From positions 24,738,596 through 24,802,595 of the forward strand of contig CP099844.1 in assembly GCA_030062745.1 (NCBI GenBank): DNA of 64,000 nucleotides, given 5' to 3'. The notes beneath the pieces are model-generated. The model saw nothing but the letters and a program-made list of their open reading frames with translations, searched no databases and was not told the DNA's origin. The translations under genes were made by a program, and so were the position numbers. Source of the DNA: Capitulum mitella. Lineage: Eukaryota; Arthropoda; Thecostraca; Pollicipedomorpha; Pollicipedidae. Below are positions 1 through 11,858 of the stretch, piece by piece. Each line of letters opens with the position of its first letter. Position 1 is the first letter of the stretch.

Positions 1-1169
1 GCTGGTACCTGTAAAACTTCAAGGAAAGGAAATGGTAAACTGGAGATGGCATGAATACTGACCTGACCAGCGGTGCCCGTCGACAGCCTTGTGCCATGGC
101 TGGCCTCGGCTGTTCACCCGTGCAGTCGTTTACGCCGAGACTTCAGCTGCGCGCTGTGACGACGCCATCCCGTGACTCTCTGACCAATCTGACCAGTCCC
201 GCCAGTACATGGCGCCGATGCCTTGGCATTCCCGGTCGCCACGATAAGGCCGAACCGATAAATAAGTGATGCTGACGCCCTTAGCGACCCACTCTAGTCT
301 TTTGTGACGTGTGAGTGGCCTTGCGACGGGGGTCAGCCGGGAACAGTGGACGCCGCACGCGCTCGCGGTCCGGTCACTGTGTCGTGTGGACGAGTCGCAG
401 CTCTTCGGGTGTCTTATGTCTGTGCTGTAGTCGCTCACTTTGAACAGGAAAAATGGTACGCGTCCGCGAGGGGAATGTAGAAAGACGGTTCTGTTCGTTT
501 TTTGCCAAACTTTAAGGAGGTCTGATGGATTTTGCCTGTCATTTACATTGGCATGTAGTATTGAGCTTGGACTGGGGCTGGTAGCATTTAATTGCATGGC
601 GATGGACTCCACACTTGCATTGTGAATTGGGCCAGCATTCGTCATAATTTAAGTGACTTCCATCAGAGGCAGTGATGTGTTGATGAAAAAACTGGCGTAA
701 ATTTTGCTACACGATGAGTGCTTAACGAGCCTTACGTACTGCTTATAGACCTTATAGACTGCTGTGTATTTGGGCTTTCCATTATACAAATTTGGCGTCG
801 TCTGTCGTGGTAACCAATGACTGTCGACATTTTCGAACGTGGCTACTGATATCCGTCTTCAGTATTCCGCGTTTCTTTCGTATATTGTGTAAAAAGACAC
901 CGTCATGAAATGTGTTAGCGGACGCTGGCTTTTGTGTCCACCGTCCACTGCTGGCGATATCGACGTTTCCTGCTTTCTTAAACATTTTGTTCGACTGCAT
1001 CCTCCCCAGTCTTCTCCCCCGCCTCCCTCCCCTCAGACGTGGAAATTTGCTCCGTCCCGTGAGGGAGTACCCCTTTGTGCGCCAGGTGGCGGTCGTTGCT
1101 CCGTCCGTCTGCGGGTGTTGACCGGTGCGTGAATGCCTCCAGACGTGGTACGGAGGCTCTGGCAGCGAG
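1..1169. other. Upstream flank of the CROT-like gene
   Basis: No recognisable protein family is seen on either strand. The short open frames overlap one another on both strands and show no conserved motif. The stretch probably holds the promoter and 5' untranslated part of the carnitine acyltransferase gene that begins at 1170, but I see no TATA box or initiator I would defend. Confidence 0.4.
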
Positions 1170-4100
1170 ATGAAGTCGCAGCCCCGCCTGGCCGAGAAGA
1201 CGTTCGTCTCGGAGAACGAGCGCACGTTCCAGCATGACGACCAGCTGCCCAGTCTGCCCGTGCCGCCACTGCGCCAGACGCTGCAAAAGTGGGTTCGCTT
1301 CGCGGCCCAACTCACCGCGGCCTGCTTTGCATATTTATTTATTTGTTTATTTATTTATTTATTTATTTATATTGATTTACAAGTAGGTGCATCCTCCGGA
1401 CTTTGAGAATATTAACTTACCGTCGTCATGGAAACGAGATGTGGAATCAGTAGCAGGTAGAACAGAAGGGATAATTTGGACAAAGATGGGTAAGGATGTC
1501 AGGTGTATTGGGCCGATGGGAGGTAGACTTGGGAAAAGCCGTATGCGGCGCTGCAGCTACGGGACGCTGCGCGGAACAGGCCTGCAAAGGAATTAGGAAA
1601 GGGTTGTAAGTAGTAAGTATTTGTTTGGAGTAACGATCGATGTTTGTGAGATGACGGATAGTCGTGGCGTTTCAAAACTTAAATTCATCGTTTGTTTTTC
1701 GAAACGTTTAGCTGACAAAGTATGCAATATGTTCTTGTAGGCGAGCACACAATTCGCTGCTGGCCGTCGGCCGCTGACCGTCGTTGGTCGGCGTTGGTTA
1801 GTGTGAGACTCGAAGCTCTCTTCGTCTCTTTTTCGTGAAGTACTTATAAAGTGTCGTCAGCCGGCACTTCGGTTGGATGTTAAGGCCGATTGCCGGGTTT
1901 CCGTGGCCCGGTACGGCTGGTAACGGGAGGGGGAGTGGGCGGTCCTTGCTACGCTGAGCGTTGATTTTTGCTCGGCCTCGTTGCGGTCGGGTTTTGGGCT
2001 TGCCGCTGTCGACTGCCGGGATCTTTTCTCGGCGGTACTGTGCACGCCTGCTGTAGCTGGGAAAGTTGAGCGGTTGAGTAACGCCACTCGAACGAAGAGC
2101 TTGTCGGGAAGCGAGATTGTTGCTCATTACACCACGCTATCCGTACTCAGTCTCAGTAAAATGGTCTCTGAAGTTCTGATTTGGTTTGTTCCAGAATATT
2201 TCATGTTATGTTTGGACTGTATAATGCTAGGAGCTCTGCGGTGTCGTTTGTTTGTAATTAGAGACACTATTTGATTCACGATTTGGGTATTCTCTTCGCG
2301 TTTGAGATCAAATAATTGTGGTTGGATTCTCTCCTTTCAAATGGAAATGAAATTTTGGTGGCAATTTTGGGAGTTTGAGTGTTGTGTGAACCCTAAATTA
2401 CATCTTTGGGAACAACTAAGTAAACCTAATTGGCTGGAAGCTCAAAACAATTCACGGCTTCATTTGACATTATGTATTAACACACCGCTTTGACCCGTAA
2501 CGTTATTTGCGTTTCACACCGCGTGAAGTGCGTTCGTTGTTTATGGTTACCAAGATTGTTTAGCAATACAGACACAAATTTCTTGCGACCCGGTGTCATT
2601 ACCGGCCATGCAGGTAACTGCCCTTTCGTGACCGGAGTAAGGAGCGCTGAAATATCACCCTGCCCCTGATTATTTATTACTCTTGAGCAGTCAGTGGGGG
2701 GATTATTTGGCTCGTTGGTCGTTCCTGGCACGCCTTGCGAACACGGCCGGTCTGCAGTATTGACTCCAGCGCGGCCGATGGTGGTGGCGTGCCCCCTGCC
2801 CCTCCCCGGGGACCGTCCCGGGGGGTTAATCGAGGTTCGGCCGGCTGAGTGATGGTCGGCCGGTGTCGGGCCGGCCGGCGCGGCCGGCCCTGCCCCTGGC
2901 GTCGACCGGCCGGACAGGCGAGGGATGGATGGACCGCCTGGGGCCGGCAGACATTGCTTCCTCGACGCCCGGAGCTGCTCCCTAGACAGATGGATTCTGC
3001 CCAGAAGAGAAAGCCATAAGCCTTGTGTCTGGGACGGTGTGGTGAAAGAAGTGAGAACTGTCTGTCGGGCACCTGACACCCGCCCGGTTCGTGTGCTGTT
3101 GCCGGTCCTGTTCTTTTGCTCCGGTTCCGGTGAGAGTGTGTGCCTCCAGGTATTTGGAGTCGGTGTACCCAGTGGCCAGCAGCGCACAGTACGAAAACAC
3201 CCGTCGGGTCGTGGAAGAGTTTGAGCGCGGTGTTGGACAGAAGCTCCATGAAGATTTGCTGGAGAGAAGCAAACAGACCAAAAATTGGGTAAGACTGTCA
3301 TTACTGCATTGCGTACCTTTTGATAGTGCTTGTTTTCAGTAAATTAAGCTCGTTTTGGCTTATAACGTGATCATTGGATTGTAGAGTCTGTCGCGCAAAC
3401 GACTACTTTTGTTTTGTGCACTTAACATCTTTTTTCCGGTATCTTTTTAAATTCATTAAGTATTCAAGCGCATTACCAACAGGCAGTGACTTATCACTCA
3501 CAGCCACAGTCACAGTCACTTGCCCTCGCAGCGGGACTGGAACGCAGAAGGTTGTCAGAAACAGTTTGTCTCGCTCTCCAGTTAGTATGAGAGACGAGAC
3601 AAAACAGAAACGGCTCCGCATGGCCAGACGTAGTAACGGTCTCCCCATGCCTCGCCCGGGCAGCTGCTGCACTGGTGGAACGACTACGCGTACCTGTACC
3701 AGCGCGAGCCGATCACGCCCTCGCTGGCGTTCGCCGGGCCGTTTACGCTGACCGACAACCTGTGGCCTCCCGGGCCAGGCACCCAGTGCAATGTGCGTAT
3801 CACCTCCTCCGGTGATAGGGTTGTGGCCTGCACAGCCGACATGCCATCAGTACAGTAGTCCGTATAAGAACTCTTGATAACCGGACGATATGTTAGTGGC
3901 GCTCATGAACGTGAGCGAAGGATGTTGGCGACCCCGTTCAGCTGTTCATGTGTTGTCCTTTGTGAGAAGCATGACACTGTTCTCGTCGCAGCGCGATAAG
4001 ACAGTGAAAACCCCTGTTGACGCCAGCTGCCCCAGAGCCCCGTGACGCCGCCCGTGTTGCCGCCGGCTGACCGCCCCGTGCGCCGGCAGTACCTGGCGCG

Positions 4101-7100
4101 GTACCTGTACGGGCTGGCGTCGTTCTGGCGCCTGCTGCGGCGCGAGCGGCTGGCGCCCCAGCGCGCGCGGGACGGCACCCCGCTCAGCATGCGCCAGTGG
4201 CGCCGCCTGTTGAGCACCACCCGGCTGCCGGGCGCCCAGAAGGACACCATCCGCGCCATGTTCCAGACCGGTGGGTGGCGCCGCCGGCGGCAGGGATGGC
4301 GCGTTTGACTGGAGGTCGTAGTGGCATGGTTCGAGTTTGGCGGACGGAAAGGGTTGTCTGCCTCATGAAAAGCGGTGTGAGACGATGTTATATCAGATGG
4401 CTGTAGCGGTCAGAAGTGTCGGTGAATGGCGTGGGAACTCAGCTGAATCATCGTGAACTATAGCTGGGGTTGTCATACTTGGATGTTTGTACACCCGTGA
4501 TTGTTTGCATTGTTGCCCTGGTACGCTTGTACTTATCGCCGACAGTAGTCCAGACGACGAGGTCATTTGTGTAGTAACTACACCAGTTAGCAGTAAATAC
4601 AAATTCTGCGCCATTACCTACATTGTAATCATGGCTAGTGTAGTTTGATGGAATCTTGTTGGCGGAGAGCGTGTCTGCTGACATTGCGTCACGTAGCAGT
4701 GTGGGCACATAAGTCGCCGTCGCTCCCGCTCCTTTCATCACCGTAGCAGCGTCACACCCTGAGCGCAGCCAACCTCACTGCTGACGTCTCCTCTCTGCCG
4801 CAGAGTCGGAGGGCTGCACACCGACCCACTTTGTGATCCTCTGCAACGGCCACATGTTCTCGAACGCCCTGCTGGAGCCGGACACGGAACAGCCGCTCAC
4901 TATCGAGGAGTACCAGCTCGTGCTGGAGCGGGTCTGGGAACAGAGCCAGCGCGAACCTGGGCCCGGCCTGGCCTCGCTCACCGCAGACTACAGGGCCCGC
5001 TGGGCCGAGGTAGGTGGACTACAGGACTCGCTGAGCCTTGGTGGGTGTACTGCGGGACCCGCGGGGCCGAGGTGGATGTACTGCAGGATCCGCTGAGTCT
5101 TGGCGGGTTTACTATACGGCCCGCTGGGGCGAGGTGGGTGTACTCCGGGACCCGCTGGGCCGGGGTGGGTGTACTGCAGGACCCGCTGGGCCGAGGTGGA
5201 TGTACTGCAGGATCCGCTGAGTCTTGGCGGGTTTACTATAGGGCCCGCTGGGGCGAGGTGGGTGTACTCCGGGACCCGCTGGGCCGGGGTGGGTGTACTG
5301 TGGGACCCGCGGGGCCGAGGTGGGTGTACTGCAGGACCTGCTGGGCCGAGGTGGGTGGACTACAGAACCTGCTGGACCGGTATGGGCTTATAACTGAACC
5401 CGCTGGACCAATGTGAGTGTATGACGGGACCCGATGGGCCACTGGTTAGGCAGGCATGGTCGGTTGGGGGCTGAAGAAGCCAATACCGTGCTGTTGTTTG
5501 AATGTGAATGTTGGAAGTGAACCAGAAATACGAACCTCATTGGTGTAATTTCTGATGTTTAACTCAAGCCAGTGGGCACTTGTTTTCCTAAACATTCGGC
5601 GAGGTGCAGTTGAGCTCGCAGTGGTGACGAGCTGTTGCAGCTGGAGTGCCAGATATCATACAGCGCTGGCATGACCTCACCACCCATAATCACTCCCTCC
5701 CCCTCCCCCACAGTGGACTGTCTGTGCGAAGACCTCTGCATGATTTTCCAGAACCGGGCATACCTGCGCGAGCTGAGCGCCGTCAACGCCGAGTCGCTGG
5801 AGGTGGTGGAGTCAGCCGTGTGCCACGCCGTGCTGGAGACGGGGCCTGGCCGAGACCGAGACACCTGCCTTGCGGCTCAACCTGTGCGGCGACGGCGCCA
5901 GCCGCTGGGCCGACAAGAGCATGACGGCCGTCACCTACACGGACGGCTACGGCGGCAACTACTGCGACGTGAGTCGGGAGGGGCGGACCTGGCCGACTCT
6001 CGCACTACTGTTAGTGCCGGACCTGGTACTCGTGGGGACAGGGTTGGTTGTCGTGAATTCTGACAGATGACGAGTGAAATATTCGCAGATCAAAGGATCG
6101 CAGCAGAGCAAAGCGTGTGGGAAAACTTGTTTTTTTGCGCTTATTGACACAAGCATTTTTAATTATCCATCTTTGGCCCCAATTGTGCCTGTGACTTACA
6201 GATAAGACACTAAAGGCGGATATCGATGTAAAGCCGGACCTTACACAGTTTCTTTCGTTGGGAAAGGGCAGTTCAGGCGGCAGGACAGATAAGGTGTCAC
6301 CTTTTGTTTGATGGCCCCCTCTCGTCGCCGACAGCACTCGCCGATGGACGCCATGACGCTGGTGACGCAGGGCTGGTTCAGCCACCTGCAGGAGGTTGAC
6401 TTCAACCGGCACGGTCGCTTGATCCTGCCGCCCCGCGACCACCTCTGCCAGCCCAGGCAGCTCGTCTTCACGCTGGACGAGCGCGTCCGTCGCGACGTCC
6501 AGGTGGCCCGAGAGGTCGCCCTCCCGTTGGTGGGTATCTTGGCTGAATAGCACGTGTTTTTGTGTGATGCGTATACATTGCGTTCCCGGTTGGAATCCGT
6601 TGTGTGCGATATGGCTGAAATTCGTTGTTTCCTATGGCAGAAATTTTTCCTGCTGTCTAACGGTCATGTTTGATATGTGGTCATCTCGTTCATTCCGCTA
6701 TTTTGGAGGGTGCTGTAGTCCGTATCGATGACGAAACCATCTCTCTGTGATTTTCATTCAGTCCTTTATGGTTGTGACCAAAAGTAGGGCCATGTGAAGC
6801 GTTTGTGTTCCCCATGTGTCTCCTTTTTGCGTGCCCTCAGCACTCTTTGAGCACTCACTCATTGGGACATTCGCCCCCGCTTGTCTGATGCTCCGCTTCT
6901 GAAGTCCTCTTCGTTACACCCCTACTGAGACTGGACTGTTGCTGGGCCTCAGATTCGTGACGTCACCATCATCAGCCGGCGGTACACCCGCTACGGCAAG
7001 CTGTGGATCCAGTCGCAGGGCTTCCACCCGGATGCGTTCGTTCAGATGGCGCTCCAGCTGGCGTACTACCGGCTGCACGGACGGTCAGTGGCTGATCTGG

Positions 7101-9490
7101 TCTCCACCGGGCTGGGCCGTAGGCGCAGAGTCTCTGGGTGGTCCTGATTTCAGTGCGCCGTGGATAGCCTCTGATTCGTCTTGGTTGGCTTTTGACTGGA
7201 TTGTGTATTTTGTGTGACTGGCCAGTTGAAAGTGGTAGATTCACGGTAGCCAGCATTCTCACGTGTCCCGAAACGTTTGGCACGATGCGCATTGCCTCGC
7301 AGCGATTTAAGTGTAGTGGAACTCCATTCGTGCCATTTGTTCAGGTGGTTGACTGCCTTTTCCGGACGTTGCTGTTTGATGCTGCGACGTCTGTGCTCAG
7401 GCAGTGGCACCGTGCATTTGCCCTTCTCGCCCTCCCCGATATTCCCATATCCCCAGAGTGTGCCGTAGTCATCAGTGCCAGTTGTCTCGCAGTGAGTGCA
7501 GGGTCTGCGTTCCGGGGCTCATTGTATCGCTCTGGCCCCTAGGGCGGCACCCACGTACGAGACGGCCACCACACGCCGCTTCTACAAGGCTCGCACCGAG
7601 ACGGTGCGGTCCTGCACGCCCCAGGCTCTGGCCTGGTGTCAGGCCATGACTTCCGACTCAGCGCTGGTGAGCTAGCCTGTCGCTGTCTCTTTCCCTTTGT
7701 CACTGGCGCTTTGTCTCCCTCTGTCTCTTTCTCTGTCTTTGTCTTTGTCTCTATCTGTCTTTGCCTCTGCCTGTCTCCGTCTCTGTTTCCGTCTCTGTGT
7801 CTGTGTCTGTCTCTGTCTCTGTATATCTCTGTCTCTGCTTCTGTCTCAGGTCTCTGTCTATCTCTGTTTGCTTCTGTGTCCGTCTCCGTCTCCTTCTTCG
7901 TCTGTGTCTTTGTCTGTCTCGGAGTCTGGCCTCCAAGGGCAATATTTCGCTCTTTTTGCAGATGTGTCAAGATGACCGTTTCTGGGCTCTGGCTATGACC
8001 ACTGACGAGGACGGTTATCTGTGGATCTTACCTTTCCCTCATTTATCGCTGGCGCCTGACCTGATGACTCCATTCTGGACCTGGCCGGTTTCTGCCAACC
8101 CAGTCTGCTACTCACCGCCCACGTCCCTGTCTGACTGACGTTCACCTGTCTGCCGACCCGGGCTGTTACTCGCTGTCCCTCCATCTCCCACCTGAGCTGT
8201 TGCCCTTTGCTTCCCTCCCCGCCCCTGCTGTGCTCCGACCCGGCACCTGCTGGCCAACTGACGTTGACCTGGCTGTATGCCGCAGGCGGCCGACCGCCGC
8301 CGGCTGCTGCGGGCCGCTGTCGAGCGTCACGCCGACCTGGCCCGGCAGGCGGCCGACGGCCAGGGCTGCGACCGGCACCTGCTCGGCCTGCAGGTCCTGG
8401 CCGCCGAGCGCGGCCTGCCGACCCCGGAGCTCTTCACCGACCCCATGTGGAAGGCCAGGTGAGAGGGTTGGACTGGCGGCGAGGAGGGTCCGGCAGGACG
8501 ATACTGTGGTAGACGGGCGGTACGGCTGGCCTTCGTCGATGATGAAAGCGTGCAGGAAGTTGGTCTTAATAGCCGGGCGGGATCATACGACCGCAGTTTT
8601 TCCTGTTTTCTGTACCTGGCTTACGCTGATCGGACAGGGCGATGCCATTGAAAATGCTGTTGCAGTTCGACTGAATTGTACTAAGCATTTAGTGGTGATG
8701 TGTCCTCGGCGTCTTAGTGAAATTGTTGGTTAGTGTTTGGTGCGGACCATCCAGGGTGCAGTCAAACTGCACCATGGCGTCTGTGAGATCACGGCTTGTT
8801 CACCGATGGCCGTGTCGTGGAAGCGGAGTAGACCGGTGACCGCGCGTGGCCTCCACAGCGGCGGCAGCGGCAACTTCGTGCTGTCGACCAGTACCACCGG
8901 CTACACACCCTGCTTCGGCGTCACCAGTGCCATGGTGCGCGACGGCTACGGCTGCTTCTACTCCATGGAGCCGGACAGGTGCGGTGCGCGGGAAGACACC
9001 GGTACTCTCCATTGTGACACAAAGACAAATTAACCAACATGAAAATGTCCCTGCAATGCAGAACACAGAGTGAATGATAAGGAATGAAAAAATGGGAAGA
9101 AGTAAATGCTAAGTGAGACGTATGCATCTTTCATGCTGTTTTCATCTAAATGGGTTTGTTTAGATGTTTTCTTTTAGCGCTCACAGAGGCAATATTCCAG
9201 GATCCCGAAAGGCAGCGCGAAGACGCAAATTGAGTCGCCACTGTAGTCGGCTGAAGGCCGGTTTCCCGATCAGAACATGCCGGACTGAAGGTCACAGCGC
9301 CGGTCACCTTGCTGTGGCCAGTGACGCGGAGCCACGGTGACTGACGTCACGCCTCGTGTCCGGCAGGCTGAACATCAACGTCTCCGGCTTCCTGAGCAGC
9401 TCCGAGTGCGACATCCACCGGTTCTACGGCTCCGTGGAGGAGAGCCTCAACACCATGCAGCAGCTGATGCTGTCGAAGGCGAACCTGTGA
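1170..9490 (+). CDS. CROT: Peroxisomal carnitine O-octanoyltransferase-like gene, 12 coding exons
   Basis: Choline/carnitine acyltransferase; the family transfers medium-chain acyl groups between CoA and carnitine, CROT doing so in peroxisomes. Exons: 1170-1288, 3150-3288, 3664-3792, 4036-4270, 4804-5009, 5752-5968, 6335-6529, 6953-7083, 7543-7666, 8286-8458, 8859-8978, 9367-9490; all introns GT-AG with matching phases. About 636 residues (human CROT 612). Visible: ERTFQHDDQLPSLPVP (17-32, a CROT-type N-terminus), TESEG, catalytic His at about 349 opening exon 7 (CD/HSPMDAM), RTETVRS (474-480), DRHLLGL (527-533), STS (565-567). Start chosen at ATG 1170, 15 codons inside a longer frame, because it gives the family's N-terminal length. 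CROT is favoured over carnitine acetyltransferase by the N-terminus and by QLAYYRLHG. Exon 6 needs one frame change. The C-terminus ANL is at best a weak peroxisomal signal. Confidence 0.93.
1333..1370. repeat. (ATTT)n microsatellite, CROT intron 1
   Basis: About nine ATTT units with one G interruption, starting about 45 bp after the exon 1 splice donor. Confidence 0.9.
4986..5450 (+). repeat. 31-bp minisatellite spanning the CROT exon 5 splice donor
   Basis: Fifteen units of exactly 31 bp. Unit 1 consists of the last 24 bases of exon 5 (codons for DYRARWAE) plus the donor GTAGGTG. Most later units keep a GAG/GTGGGTG-like junction. A four-unit block (about 124 bp) is itself repeated, starting near 5079 and 5203, which suggests a higher-order expansion. 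Because RWA(E/K) is a family-conserved position, the exon is probably the source of the array. Open frames across the array come from the repeat. Confidence 0.93.
5752..5968 (+). CDS. CROT: CROT exon 6 with an apparent one-base frameshift
   Basis: The exon is 217 bp, but its neighbours require a multiple of three. The first part reads NRAYLRELSAVN in the frame inherited from exon 5; the last part reads GASRWADKSMTAVTYTDGYG in the next frame, ending CD before the active-site His of exon 7. Both halves match the family, so the frame changes between about 5838 and 5866, in a G/C-rich stretch containing a GGGG run. The alternative acceptor at 5713 restores length but meets a stop at once. A sequencing or assembly indel is likelier than a dead gene, because every other exon is intact; a real allele-specific lesion is possible. 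Confidence 0.85.
7680..7925 (+). repeat. Pyrimidine-rich TCTGTC-type array, CROT intron 9
   Basis: Imperfect hexamer-like repeats of TGTCTC/TCTGTC on the plus strand begin about 15 bp after the exon 9 donor. The long frames seen on both strands (serine/valine/leucine-rich or arginine/aspartate/threonine-rich) are artefacts of the repeat. Confidence 0.88.
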
Positions 9491-11858
9491 TCGCCCGGCC
9501 TCTGCCCGCCGCCGGCGGCACCGCCGGCGGCACCGCCGGCCGTGGCGTGCTGTCCTGTCTTCGTCATTCCTCTCGTCAGCTGCCAGACGGTGGCGGCCGG
9601 CGGGCCAGCGCTGTAGGACCGTTGTCTCCTTGCTTCATGAGTCCCCAGAACCAGCCAGCCGGCCGTAGGTCGGGTGGGGTCACAGGTCAGTGGTTTGTAG
9701 GCTGCCGCCCCGCGGAGAGTGTGGCGAGGCAGGGTCAGCTCGTGTTTCGGCGTCCTCCGCCCGTAGGGTGGTTGGGTTGGGTCGTGTCGGTCCCTGCTGC
9801 CGGGATCTGTCGTCTGCGGCTGGACGGCGAGGGCCGGCCGGGGTCCATCCAGCCGGCCCGGACCCGCCGTCCCAGCTGCACCTCTGGGAAGGGAGGTCGC
9901 CACTGGCCTGGCCTGCGCCGTCCACCATACCGGGAAGCTGCCGTTGACGGAAGGTGTCGGCAGGAGAGACCATGGCGCGTGACGTTTGGTGTCTGCCGAA
10001 TTGTAGACGAAGTTTAATGTCATTTGACGACGCGATCGCTGATGATAATCACTTTCACGCTATTTTCGAGACTGGATTGAGCAGGATGCATGTTCTTATT
10101 CCATGGGTTATGTGAAGGAGCACTGTTACATGCTTTGTTATCACGATTGTAGTCCAGAGGGCTATTACTAGACGTGGTAGATGGGAATGTACAGGGTGTT
10201 TACGTTGCAATTAGTAGGTCTAGAGCGCATTTACTGTTACGTGTTGCCCCACATCGGATATTTCGTATTGCTATTAAACAACCGCACTAGGCGCATTTCT
10301 TCACTTGTAGGTTCACACCTTTGTCTCGCCTCCCCATTCTTCAAACGCGAGTTCGTCCTCGTCCGTGCCGTTGCTTAAATAAGATTGGGTCTGAAACTGT
10401 ATCCGCTGGTGGGCTGTATCGCAAACTGAGCCGCTGTGGCCGAGCTCGACATGTCCAGGATCAGAACTGTTTCGTCCAGCTGGGGCGTCTGTTGGTCCCA
10501 AACCGTTCCAGGACGGCTGTGTTAGAAGGCTGGTGGTCGTCTGCTTGTCCGCTTGAGGCCCGCCCTGGTGGAGGGGGAGGGGTGCTGGTGGTAATCGTGG
10601 CAGAGGGTCAGCGCAGCATATGACCCGGCTTGCAGTATGTGGCTGTATCGCAGGTGGTAAGTGCTTGTATGAAATATCGGGCGGTGGTGAATTGACGGGC
10701 GAATGTGTGATTTTGGATGTCTGTGATTCGTGGTCACTCACTGCTGGCTCGGCCTTTGTTTTCAAATCAGTCTCCGCGTCGATTAGCTGCCGCTGAAATT
10801 TTTATATTTGTGCGCTCTCAGCCTGTGTGAGTGTCGACTGATGAGAAACATGTGTTTTGATTATATCTGGTCACTTATCAATGCAACTGCCCCTGTGTGC
10901 GTACCGAGCTCAAATATACTGGGGTACCGAAGCCAAGTCATGATCTGATTCCAGTAGGAACCACTTTCCACCGGCACCAAGACAAGGCATTCAGCGCGAA
11001 AATACTTGTATTCTTTGCCTTAATGAAAATGATAACATGGAGGTAAATGACTCACACCGATTCGTGGACTAGATCGCGCCGTGGCGCGCGCAGAGAGGTA
11101 CATCACACTGACAGTGCTGCGCGGCCGGCGGCGGCAGCCCGGGCGCCTGGCGGTACGGCCGCGCCGCCGCCGGCCGCCGGCACCACACTGAGAAGCGCCA
11201 CCGACGCGCCGCCGCGCCGAGAAACACCCGCTGTACTTTAGCACATGGCCAGAGGCGAACGTCTGAGGCAAGCGTCGGGATCCGGAAGACTGGAGACCTG
11301 TTTGAGGCGTTGGGTGATATGCGGCCGCCCGCGCGCGCGGATCAAAAATAGGCGCCGGCCCCGGCCGGCTGGGCCGGCTCGACACTTATAGCTACGTACA
11401 CGTCTAGAGCGAAAACACAGACACGAATGGACAAGTGAGGACGGTGCCGCTTGATATATCGTGGTGAGGCGTCAACAGCGACCCACAGAGCGCCAAACCA
11501 CGAGGGGTGGCGTACCGCCACCCGCCGGCTGCCCACGATTTCACACGGTTGCTGACTCCGCCCCTTTTTAACCCATCTTCCCGCCCACCCCGCCGAGTGG
11601 TGAGATAAGGACCGCATGCGCCCGGCTCTGAACGGCTGGCGGCGTTTTCACGTTCACGGGAGAGACCAAATTTCGTCTCGCCCGGAAAAGCCCCCTTCAT
11701 GACTTCGCAACACGCGTTTTGATGTGGACACGCATACACTGTCGACACCCCTCCCTCCAAGTCCCTTTGCCGAAGCGGTCGATCGCCGACTTGTCGAGAC
11801 CCTGAGCGAGGCGGCAGTAGCTCGAAGCCCGACGTCCCCGGCGCCGCCGTGCTGCCAC
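9491..11858. other. Convergent intergenic region between CROT and NOL4-like genes
   Basis: Holds the 3' untranslated parts of two genes that face each other. 9491-10020 and 11100-11370 are GC-rich (GGCACCGCC repeats at 9520-9540; CGG/CCG-rich tracts at 11120-11230), so long open frames occur on both strands without conserved content. A possible CROT poly(A) signal variant ATTAAA lies at 10273-10278. No canonical AATAAA is obvious for CROT. Confidence 0.5.

Noticed and set aside
5038-5442. Overlapping frames of 60-123 codons on both strands
   Set aside because: They are translations of the 31-bp minisatellite and lie in CROT intron 5.
7539-7998. Ser/Val/Leu-rich and Arg/Asp/Thr-rich frames of up to 143 codons
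   Set aside because: Produced by the TCTGTC-type array; no complexity or homology.
9337-10023. 226- and 199-codon frames on opposite strands
   Set aside because: GC-rich 3' flank of CROT; the plus frame is out of frame with the real last exon, and no motif is conserved.
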